Under the pieces are notes generated by a model. The model was not told where the DNA came from. It did no database searches and worked only from the letters and a program-made list of their open reading frames with translations. From an uncultured Chlorobiaceae bacterium (GTDB lineage Bacteria; Bacteroidota; Chlorobiia; Chlorobiales; Chlorobiaceae): DNA of 13,406 nucleotides. The DNA is taken from the NCBI GenBank assembly GCA_903874585.1, contig CAIQSY010000062.1:1-13406 (forward strand). Direction: 5' to 3'. This document shows positions 7,808-13,406 of the stretch, piece by piece. Each line of letters begins with the position of its first letter. The first letter of the stretch is position 1. Position numbers and translations under genes: made by a program.

Positions 7808-7936
7808 CCTTGCTGACTTATATTGACGAAAAAGTTGTTGCTGGAAAATAACAGGTAAAATGAAATAAAGGAATTTTACTATGTTTTGAGAAATTCCCGA
7901 TCGAGTCACTCCCACGAACAAAAAAACATTGATGCT

Positions 7937-8158
7937 ATGACAACATCTCTCGAACATCAAAGTGGCACCGAGCACAACGCCAAATGCCCTCTGTGCGGGC
8001 AACCCTTTACCTGCGCCATGGCAACAACCTGCTGGTGCGTTACAAGAACAGTTCCACCAGAAGTAGCAACATATCTTGCAGAACATTACACAACGTGCGT
8101 CTGCAGCCACTGCCTCGACAGTTTGATTGCAAAAGCGGAATCCGGCGAAAGCCTTTGA
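7937..8158 (+). CDS. Cysteine-rich CWC family small protein
   Basis: The 73-residue product has eight cysteines in the order CPLC (17, 20), C26, CWC (32-34), CVC (54-56) and C59. This fits the Cys-rich CWC family, whose biochemical role is unknown; zinc or another metal is the likely ligand. There is no signal peptide or membrane segment. The ATG at 7937 is chosen because the domain begins soon after; the same frame is open upstream to 7886 but that part is not domain-like. The gene is divergent from the chlorophyll synthase with about 130 nt between starts; I see no convincing promoter pair there. An exported rhodanese follows 197 nt downstream on the same strand, which may hint at a sulfur or thiol-related role, but co-transcription is unproved. 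Confidence 0.8.
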   Translation: MTTSLEHQSGTEHNAKCPLCGQPFTCAMATTCWCVTRTVPPEVATYLAEHYTTCVCSHCLDSLIAKAESGESL

Positions 8159-8270
8159 TGACCGTTCAAAAACAAGAGAGAACGCTTGCCATAACAGTAA
8201 TTCATTCATCGGCATATAAATAATTACCGTTATAGTTATATATTCACAAGAGAACAACGCATCATCATCA

Positions 8271-8297
8271 AAAACGGTCAAGAGAGAGCACCGTTTT
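8271..8297 (+). other. Hairpin upstream of the rhodanese gene
   Basis: AAAACGGT (8271-8278) pairs with ACCGTTTT (8290-8297) around an 11-nt purine-rich loop (CAAGAGAGAGC). Only four T are available at the 3' side, so it is a poor terminator. It lies in the 197-nt gap between the CWC gene and the rhodanese ATG and could end the CWC transcript or act in the rhodanese leader. The rest of 8159-8355 is AT-rich with no gene visible. Confidence 0.4.
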
Positions 8298-8355
8298 GCA
8301 GCAGATTCCATTTTTTCTTCAGTTACAATCAACATCAAACTCAATAAAAAGCTTT

Positions 8356-8943
8356 ATGAAAAAAATCGCCGCGTTCATTGCCACAGCACTCATCTGCGCC
8401 TCCACAGTCCATGCCGACACGTTTGACCCCACGAAATTACCAGTAGGAAAACAAACCATCTCCGGGAAATATCTTTCCGCAAAAGAGGCGTTTGAGCTGG
8501 ATACCCAAAATGGTGGCAAACCATTTTTTCTGGATGTGCGAACAACTGCTGAAACTGAATATGTCGGCATCGCTGATCAGGTTGATCTGAACATTCCATA
8601 CTGGCAGGATAACTCTGGTGCTTGGGATATGGAAAACAACCGATTCTTTATGAGCCCCAACTGTAAGTTTATCACAAAGGTTGATGAGGCAATGAAGGCG
8701 CGTGGTCTTGCCCAATCCGACGTTATTATCTGTATATGCCGCTCGGGCGACCGCAGTGCAAAAGCTGCAACTGATTTGACGAAAGCTGGTTATACCAATG
8801 TTTACACCGTGTATGACGGCTTCGAGGGCGATATGGGCAAAGAGGGTGCCAGCAAAGGGCGCCGCACAGTCAATGGATGGAAAAACGCTGGTTTACCATG
8901 GGGCTATTCTCTCAATAAAGAGCGTGCATATTTCGGAAATTAA
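8356..8943 (+). CDS. Exported rhodanese-like sulfurtransferase
   Basis: This is a periplasmic single-domain rhodanese, expected to carry sulfane sulfur on its active-site cysteine. The 195-residue product starts with a Sec signal peptide (MKKIAAFIATALICASTVHA, cleavage likely after A20). The rhodanese domain follows: FFLDVRTTAETEY (CH2A-like motif) near residues 57-69 and the active loop CRSGDR at 128-133, giving C128 as the persulfide carrier with R133; C126 precedes it. The C-terminus has NGWKNAGLPW, common in exported rhodaneses of this type. I chose the ATG at 8356 because it places the signal peptide at the N-terminus; the frame is open 20 codons further up. A strong terminator follows about 60 nt after the stop. 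In a sulfide-oxidising phototroph a role in periplasmic sulfur handling is a reasonable inference. Confidence 0.9.
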   Translation: MKKIAAFIATALICASTVHADTFDPTKLPVGKQTISGKYLSAKEAFELDTQNGGKPFFLDVRTTAETEYVGIADQVDLNIPYWQDNSGAWDMENNRFFMSPNCKFITKVDEAMKARGLAQSDVIICICRSGDRSAKAATDLTKAGYTNVYTVYDGFEGDMGKEGASKGRRTVNGWKNAGLPWGYSLNKERAYFGN

Positions 8944-9001
8944 TCGTACTTACTCCTGAACCACCCAGCACTGGACGGGAAGAGAAAAAATAAGCGTCGC
9001 G

Positions 9002-9044
9002 ACCACCACCCGAATCCAAGAAACAATCGGGTGGTGGTTTTTTT
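9002..9044 (+). terminator. Intrinsic terminator after the rhodanese gene
   Basis: ACCACCACCCGA (9002-9013) pairs perfectly with TCGGGTGGTGGT (9027-9038) around a 13-nt loop, followed by seven T (9038-9044) and a second T-rich stretch. It is one of the clearest terminators in the window. The next gene (modD) begins only 25 nt later, leaving almost no room for a separate promoter. Confidence 0.92.
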
Positions 9045-9069
9045 ATTTTTTATCCAAACCACGAACATC

Positions 9070-9918
9070 ATGCTCTTCCAACTTCCTGATGCCGATATTG
9101 CGAGATTTATCGAAGAGGACGTCCCTTATGGCGATATCACAACATTACTGCTCAACATTGACGACAAGCAAGGTACAATCACCTTTACCAGCCGCAACCG
9201 TACAACCATTTGCTGCACGGAAGAGGCAGCGCGCGTTCTTGAGCAATGCGGTGCCACTGTGGATGACATGCTGAAGAGCGGCACAACAGTGGAAGCTGGC
9301 TGCACCATCCTCACTGCAACAGGGTCCGCAGCGGCTTTACATGCGGGCTGGAAAGTAGCACTCAATCTGCTTGAATATGCGTCGGGCATTGCAACCCGCA
9401 CATGGAACATTGTCAGCCGCGTTAAAGAGGTTAATCCCGCAATAAGCGTCGTTTCAACGCGCAAGTCATTTCCGGGAACGAAAAAAGTTGCCATAAAAGC
9501 AATTATGGCAGGCGGCGCTTTTCCGCACCGACTTGGTTTGTCGGAATCGGTGCTGGTGTTCCGGCAGCACACGGCATTTCTGGGCGGTCTCGATGCCTTT
9601 CTGCAAACGGTTGGCAAGCTGAAAGCAGCAACGCCTGAACACAAAATTCTTGTAGAGGCGGACACTGCTGAGGAGGCGCTGAAAATTGCCGCATCAGACG
9701 CGGATGTTGTCCAGATTGATAAGCTCTCCGTTGATGATCTTTCAACATTGGTGAAGCAACTCCGGCACAATGCGCCACACATCATCATCTCCGCAGCGGG
9801 TGGCATCAATGCAGAGAATGCCGCAGATTATGCGGCGACCGGCGTCGATATTCTGGTGCTCTCATCCGTCTATTTCGGCAAACCGTCGGATATTGCGGCA
9901 TCCATCGTTCCCGTATAA
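9070..9918 (+). CDS. modD: ModD, NadC-like phosphoribosyltransferase
   Basis: ModD is a homologue of quinolinate phosphoribosyltransferase (NadC) usually encoded with molybdate transport genes; its reaction is not established. The 282-residue product begins IARFIEEDVPYGDITT, the NadC/ModD N-terminus. The PRTase core shows STRKSFPGTKK (129-139), AGGAFPHRLGLSE with H153-R154, and VLVFRQH in place of the LIKDNH of true NadC. The barrel strands follow: ILVEADT, VVQIDKL and IIISAAGGI. The VFRxH and FPGTKK forms are the ModD hallmark. No other mod gene is visible nearby. The ATG at 9070 fits the family N-terminus; the frame is open upstream only through the terminator. Expression must come from read-through of that terminator or from a promoter overlapping it. 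The reductase gene follows after 65 nt, so the two are probably co-transcribed. Confidence 0.88.
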   Translation: MLFQLPDADIARFIEEDVPYGDITTLLLNIDDKQGTITFTSRNRTTICCTEEAARVLEQCGATVDDMLKSGTTVEAGCTILTATGSAAALHAGWKVALNLLEYASGIATRTWNIVSRVKEVNPAISVVSTRKSFPGTKKVAIKAIMAGGAFPHRLGLSESVLVFRQHTAFLGGLDAFLQTVGKLKAATPEHKILVEADTAEEALKIAASDADVVQIDKLSVDDLSTLVKQLRHNAPHIIISAAGGINAENAADYAATGVDILVLSSVYFGKPSDIAASIVPV

Positions 9919-9983
9919 ACACAATCAACCATTAATCGACGATATCGCAAGCAGCAACTCCTCATAACCATGATGTTACAACC

Positions 9984-10721
9984 ATGAGCAACTCTGGCAA
10001 AAAAGTGTGCTTTATGACTGGCGCCTCCGGCGTACTTGGCAGCGAAATTGCGCTTGCCATCGCCGAGCAGGGCTACACCCTTGCTTTCACCTGGAACTCA
10101 TCAGAAGCACAAGCTTTGCAGCTTCTCGAAAAAATCCGCCACATCAGCCCGGAATCGCTTATGATACACTGCAATGTTGCAAAGCACAGCGATATTATCC
10201 AAGCATTTGCAACCTTTCGCGAACAGTTCGACGGGCTTGATCTCCTCATCGCCAGCGCCTCAAACTTCTTCAGCACTCCCCTGCCCGATGTTACCGAAGA
10301 GCAGTGGGACAGCTTGGTGGACACCAATTTGAAAGGCACTTTTTTTACCATGCAGGAGGCGGTGCGCATTATGCAGAAACAAGATGGAGTATCGCGCATC
10401 ATCTCCATGACCGATGTTTCTGCCGAGCTGGTGTGGCGAAATTTTGCACCCTACACCGCCTCAAAAGCGGCTATCCAGCACTTGATCAGAGTCTTTGCAA
10501 AAACCTGTGCGCCTAATATTCTCATCAACTCAATCGCACCCGGCACCATTACCATCAATACCAATAACGATATGGAGCCACAAGATGAGATGATCAAAAA
10601 AATACCGCTCAAACGACTTGGCAATCCCACCGACATTATCCGGACAATTATCTTTCTCCTTGAGAGCGATTATATCACCGGACAGGTGCTGAATGTTGAT
10701 GGCGGAAGAGTGCTCCAGTAA
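9984..10721 (+). CDS. Short-chain reductase with PTR1/FolM-like active site
   Basis: A cytosolic NAD(P)H-dependent reductase of the SDR family, 245 residues. The Rossmann cofactor loop is TGASGVLG (12-19). The catalytic Tyr-Lys pair is YTASK (Y157, K161). Thirteen residues before the Tyr, where FabG-type enzymes have Ser, stands D144 (MTDVSAEL). This Asp-Tyr-Lys set is that of pteridine reductase PTR1 and dihydromonapterin reductase FolM. The segment ASASNFFSTPL also matches the PTR1-type NASSFYPTPL, although the usual Asn-Asn is Ala-Ser, and the PTR1 Arg in TGxxxRxG is missing. The C-terminus (ITGQVLNVDGGRVL) is standard. It lies 65 nt after modD. A pterin substrate is therefore plausible (folate recycling, biopterin, or molybdopterin-related), but not proved; S146 nearby leaves an ordinary SDR possible. 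Confidence 0.85.
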   Translation: MSNSGKKVCFMTGASGVLGSEIALAIAEQGYTLAFTWNSSEAQALQLLEKIRHISPESLMIHCNVAKHSDIIQAFATFREQFDGLDLLIASASNFFSTPLPDVTEEQWDSLVDTNLKGTFFTMQEAVRIMQKQDGVSRIISMTDVSAELVWRNFAPYTASKAAIQHLIRVFAKTCAPNILINSIAPGTITINTNNDMEPQDEMIKKIPLKRLGNPTDIIRTIIFLLESDYITGQVLNVDGGRVLQ

Positions 10722-10806
10722 GTGATACCATGCAAAGACCATATTGTTTTCATATATTATCTGCTCAACAAAGAGCTTAAATTCTATCAATCCTTTTTCA
10801 ATTTTT

Positions 10807-11082
10807 ATGGAACAGGAAGTACCGGTAACCATCCACAGCGGCAAACCAAAAGACCCAGTGCAAGAGCCGCAGCACGAGCTGCATATACCAAAATCTCTGC
10901 CAGAACTGAGTGAAACTTTTGCGGAAGTAGTGTCGCGCCTCAAAGCGAGTGATGCTTCGGCAATGGTGCACAAAGCCACCAATGAAGTAAAAGAGTACAT
11001 CAAAAAAAATCCCGCACAAGCCATGCTTGTTTCATTGGGTGCAGGCGCACTGGTTGGGCTTTTATTGAGAAAAAAGCACTAA
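10807..11082 (+). CDS. Small membrane-anchored protein, YqjD/ElaB-like (DUF883-type)
   Basis: The 91-residue product has a polar N-terminus, a charged amphipathic helix (AEVVSRLKASDASAMVHKAT) and ends with KKNPAQAMLVSLGAGALVGL plus LLRKKH. That tail, a single Gly-zipper membrane segment closed by basic residues, is typical of YqjD/ElaB proteins, which in E. coli tether inactive ribosomes to the inner membrane in stationary phase. The ATG at 10807 is chosen by family length; the frame is open 21 codons further up and no clear ribosome binding site is seen. It begins a compact three-gene membrane set, 28 nt before the next gene. The ribosome role is only known for the E. coli protein and is not implied by sequence here. 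Confidence 0.72.
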   Translation: MEQEVPVTIHSGKPKDPVQEPQHELHIPKSLPELSETFAEVVSRLKASDASAMVHKATNEVKEYIKKNPAQAMLVSLGAGALVGLLLRKKH

Positions 11083-11110
11083 CCGCAGCATTGGAATTTT
11101 CAGGGAGACT

Positions 11111-11512
11111 ATGACACAACAAAAAACAACCGAGCAGACTCGAAAGAGCGAGACGAAACCGCAGCAAAACGCAATAACAACATTGCTGCATGAGTCCGCC
11201 GCCTCTACCTACGAAGATATTATGGCAATTGTTGAGGCAAAAATCGAACTGCTCAAAATCGAGATGACCGAAAAAATCGCCCTTGTTGGCGCAAGTGTTG
11301 TCGTTGCAGTGATTCTGGTGATTGGCGCTGGTTACCTTATTACCACCGTGGCACTCCTGGTGGGCGAACTGGCAGGACACACTTTTCTTGGTTATCTTCT
11401 TGTAAGCTTTATTTTTCTTTCATGCTTTCTTTTTTTGACCAAATTCCGACCATTACTCCTGAAAAATCTGATTCAGAAAACTCTGTTATCTCTCCATGAT
11501 TACACAAAATGA
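11111..11512 (+). CDS. Membrane protein of the YqjE / phage holin-like superfamily
   Basis: The 133-residue product has a polar N-terminus (residues 1-30), an amphipathic helix (YEDIMAIVEAKIELLKIEMT) and two hydrophobic membrane spans (about 57-88 and 93-113), followed by a basic C-terminus. This is the pattern of YqjE/holin-X-type proteins, which sit in the inner membrane with YqjD and YqjK. The ATG at 11111 has a good ribosome binding site (GGGAG a few bases upstream). The 3' end overlaps the next gene by 17 nt, so the three are one operon. No enzymatic role is predicted. Confidence 0.75.
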   Translation: MTQQKTTEQTRKSETKPQQNAITTLLHESAASTYEDIMAIVEAKIELLKIEMTEKIALVGASVVVAVILVIGAGYLITTVALLVGELAGHTFLGYLLVSFIFLSCFLFLTKFRPLLLKNLIQKTLLSLHDYTK

Positions 11513-11891
11513 ACCTTTCATCGCCATTCAAGCACGTATTGAAGAGCTGCAGAGCACCATTACAGAGAAAGAAGAGCAGATTAAAGCGCGAGCAATAACA
11601 CTAAAAGAGGATCTGCAAGAGAAGTTATCTATGGAAAATATCGTGCGGCAACACCCATTTCAAGCGGCAGGCATAACCTTTGTTGCTGGTCTGCTTCTTA
11701 CAAAAACATTGAGAGCTCATCACACTCCATCTCTTCGGGTGGAGCACACACAACATCCCGCGCCATCGCATCACTTGTCAGAACAAAGTAAAACAGCCTT
11801 CTCCTCCATTGGGTTTGAGGTACTTCGTTCCATGAAAGATATTGGGGTTACCTACCTTCAGCGCTACCTCGAAAAAAAGATCAAACAGTAA
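11496..11891 (+). CDS. Membrane-associated coiled-coil protein, third gene of the YqjDE-like set
   Basis: The 131-residue product starts with a charged coiled coil (IQARIEELQSTITEKEEQIK, continuing to about residue 45). A short hydrophobic segment follows (RQHPFQAAGITFVAGLLLTK, about 51-70), much like the YqjD tail motif placed in mid-protein. Then come a His/Pro-rich linker (EHTQHPAPSHHLSEQ) and an amphipathic C-terminal helix (DIGVTYLQRYLEKKIKQ). Position and shape recall E. coli YqjK or a second DUF883-like protein, but I cannot assign a named family with confidence. The start overlaps the preceding gene by 17 nt, which fits translational coupling. It ends about 55 nt before the chosen start of the GH13 gene. 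Confidence 0.7.
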   Translation: MITQNEPFIAIQARIEELQSTITEKEEQIKARAITLKEDLQEKLSMENIVRQHPFQAAGITFVAGLLLTKTLRAHHTPSLRVEHTQHPAPSHHLSEQSKTAFSSIGFEVLRSMKDIGVTYLQRYLEKKIKQ

Positions 11892-11946
11892 CATTTTTAC
11901 GCTGCCTCCTTTCAGCCCGTCGGACAACATTCAAACTTTTTTTGCA

Positions 11947-13406
11947 GTGACCATACAGCCAAACTCATCAGTGTTGCACATCAAAGAACACTTTTATGTT
12001 AATAAAAGCGCAAGAGCGCTTTTTCATCTTGCTGATCCAGAATTTCTCCTGTTATCGGGTTCAGGAATGGAGAGTTTACAACGCTCCGAAACACAGGCAG
12101 CTCTCATTAATACGTTTTTGAAACAGCAGCTTGGGGAGGATGCAAAAGCGGTGCTTCCTGCACAGCTTCACGGTATGAAGTTACTGCACGAACTGTTTCA
12201 CGCCGTCATGGCAAAAGCGATGACACAACAACGACAGCCGAATTTTCTGCAAAACGTCTTGCACGCCTTCAAGGAGGAGATGTCGGACGAAAAATCGACG
12301 GAGTATCTCAATCAGTTTGTAGAAGCCTTCCCGCCAATAAAGCTCTACAATGGTGATGAAGTTGTGCAAGATTGGCTCTATGCAGAAGCCAACACCGTGG
12401 ACGTACTTGAAGAGTCTTTCCTTATCTGGCTCAATAACCAGAATCCGGCACTTGCTCCATTAACACCGTTATTGACCGACGACGTTACCAAAGAGCGTGC
12501 TTACCTGAAGCTGATTACCACCATGCGCGGTGCCATGCAGGCGATGGGACCAATTCGGCCGCATAATCTCGATTTGGCTGAACTGCTTATCAGCCCAATC
12601 AAGCACGCGCCAAATTCCATTCTCGATCAACTTCGCTTCATTCGCCTGAACTGGGCAGAGTTTCTTGACGACTCCCCTTTCTGGGGCTTACTTGCCGGTG
12701 CCATCAATTTTATTGAGGATGAGGACAAGTATCTCTTCTTTGAGCAGATTGCCCGCGAAAAAGCACTCCGTAACGATGGCAAAGAGTTTGAGAAAGAGGC
12801 GCACGTTCCCGATTACACGTTTGATGATGCCAACGCGCCAGCAAACTACTCAGTTGACTCTTCGTGGATGCCTGAAGTGGTCATGCTGGCAAAAAGTACC
12901 TACGTCTGGCTCGATCAACTCAGCAAACTCTATCGACGTCCAATTTATCGTCTGCAGGATATTCCCGACGAAGAACTTGATACTATAGCCGATCGCGGAT
13001 TTACCGCATTGTGGCTGATCGGACTCTGGCAGCGGAGCTTTGCATCGCAGAAAATCAAACAGTTGCACGGAAATCCTGAAGCAAAAGCATCGGCTTACGC
13101 TCTTGAGAAATATGATATTTCCGACGACATCGGTGGGTACGATGGCTATCAGAACTTGATGCACCGCGCAAAACAGCGTGGCATTCGTCTTGCGAGCGAC
13201 ATGGTGCCGAACCATACCGCAATGGACTCTGAGCTGGTAAGGAACAATCCCGACTGGTTTCTTGCTGCACACACGCCGCCTTATTACAATTATTCTTATA
13301 ACGGACCGAACCTCAGCAGCGATCAGCGTTACGGCATCTACCTTGAAGATGGTTACTGGAACCGCTCCGATGCAGCGGTGACGTTCAAGCGCGTCGATTA
13401 CATGAC
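11947..13406 (+). CDS. Large GH13 alpha-amylase-family protein, N-terminal part (runs off right edge)
   Basis: A glycoside hydrolase family 13 enzyme, probably cytosolic and acting on alpha-glucans or glycogen-type sugars. About 350 residues of a mostly helical N-terminal region with no clear domain match precede the catalytic barrel. The barrel then begins: FTALWLIGLWQRS, an acidic loop (YDISDDIGGYDGYQ), and GH13 conserved region I as ASDMVPNHT with D418 to H423 (numbered from the chosen start). The catalytic nucleophile and acid lie beyond the window. Such long amylase-like proteins with an extended N-terminus occur in Chlorobi and a few other phyla. No signal peptide is seen. The start is uncertain: GTG 11947, GTG 11971 or TTG 11842 are possible, and coding-like sequence (FTLPPFSPSDNIQTFFAVTI) continues upstream of 11947. 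Confidence 0.9.
   Translation, partial: MTIQPNSSVLHIKEHFYVNKSARALFHLADPEFLLLSGSGMESLQRSETQAALINTFLKQQLGEDAKAVLPAQLHGMKLLHELFHAVMAKAMTQQRQPNFLQNVLHAFKEEMSDEKSTEYLNQFVEAFPPIKLYNGDEVVQDWLYAEANTVDVLEESFLIWLNNQNPALAPLTPLLTDDVTKERAYLKLITTMRGAMQAMGPIRPHNLDLAELLISPIKHAPNSILDQLRFIRLNWAEFLDDSPFWGLLAGAINFIEDEDKYLFFEQIAREKALRNDGKEFEKEAHVPDYTFDDANAPANYSVDSSWMPEVVMLAKSTYVWLDQLSKLYRRPIYRLQDIPDEELDTIADRGFTALWLIGLWQRSFASQKIKQLHGNPEAKASAYALEKYDISDDIGGYDGYQNLMHRAKQRGIRLASDMVPNHTAMDSELVRNNPDWFLAAHTPPYYNYSYNGPNLSSDQRYGIYLEDGYWNRSDAAVTFKRVDYM

Noticed and set aside
8271..8297. Intrinsic terminator between the CWC and rhodanese genes
   Set aside because: Only an 8-bp stem with four T; kept as a hairpin of unknown role.
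7808..8344. N-terminal extension of the chlorophyll synthase up to 8344
   Set aside because: The extension is antisense to the CWC gene, has no UbiA similarity and would make the protein far longer than its family.
9070..9918. Calling this gene NadC (quinolinate phosphoribosyltransferase)
   Set aside because: It has the ModD forms FPGTKK and VLVFRQH instead of the NadC LIKDNH-type motif.
9984..10721. FabG (3-oxoacyl-ACP reductase) or sepiapterin reductase
   Set aside because: The catalytic Ser position holds Asp, and no acyl-lipid gene is nearby; sepiapterin reductases also keep the Ser.

Overview
The window most likely comes from a green sulfur bacterium (Chlorobi). The main clue is a (bacterio)chlorophyll synthase of the UbiA family. 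It sits among housekeeping genes (smc, folP), and starts often lack a strong ribosome binding site. GC content is uneven: sampled lines run about 47-62% in smc/folP but only about 33-42% in the AAA ATPase/HNH pair. Neither the phylum nor the species can be proved from this piece.

Left half, minus strand (transcription runs right to left). A chlorophyll synthase gene (6809-7807) is followed after 7 nt by a small family-2 glycosyltransferase (6172-6801) and then by an unrecognised 154-residue protein (5585-6049). A strong intrinsic terminator (5409-5432) ends that unit. Next is an AT-richer two-gene module, an OLD/RecF-type AAA ATPase (3967-5313) and an HNH nuclease (3230-3967), whose stop and start overlap as TAATG. 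This is the layout of a Septu (PtuA-PtuB) anti-phage system. A 225-nt spacer with a start-less 44-codon open frame follows. Then come dihydropteroate synthase (folP, 2060-3004) and the N-terminal 693 residues of SMC (1-2079), which overlaps folP by 20 nt and runs off the left edge.

Right half, plus strand, divergent from the chlorophyll synthase. It opens with a 73-residue cysteine-rich CWC protein (7937-8158) and an exported rhodanese (8356-8943) ended by a 12-bp terminator. ModD, a NadC-like phosphoribosyltransferase (9070-9918), starts only 25 nt after that terminator. An SDR reductase (9984-10721) follows; its active site (Asp144-Tyr157-Lys161) resembles pteridine reductases PTR1/FolM rather than FabG. 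Next is a cluster of three small membrane proteins (10807-11891) with the layout of E. coli yqjD-yqjE-yqjK. The window ends inside a large GH13 alpha-amylase-family gene (from about 11947).

The items most worth following up are the Septu-like module between folP and the pigment-gene unit, with possible gene debris on both sides, and the ModD plus pteridine-reductase-like pair, which suggests an undescribed pterin/nucleotide or molybdenum-cofactor-related step. No tRNA, rRNA, CRISPR array or insertion sequence was seen.
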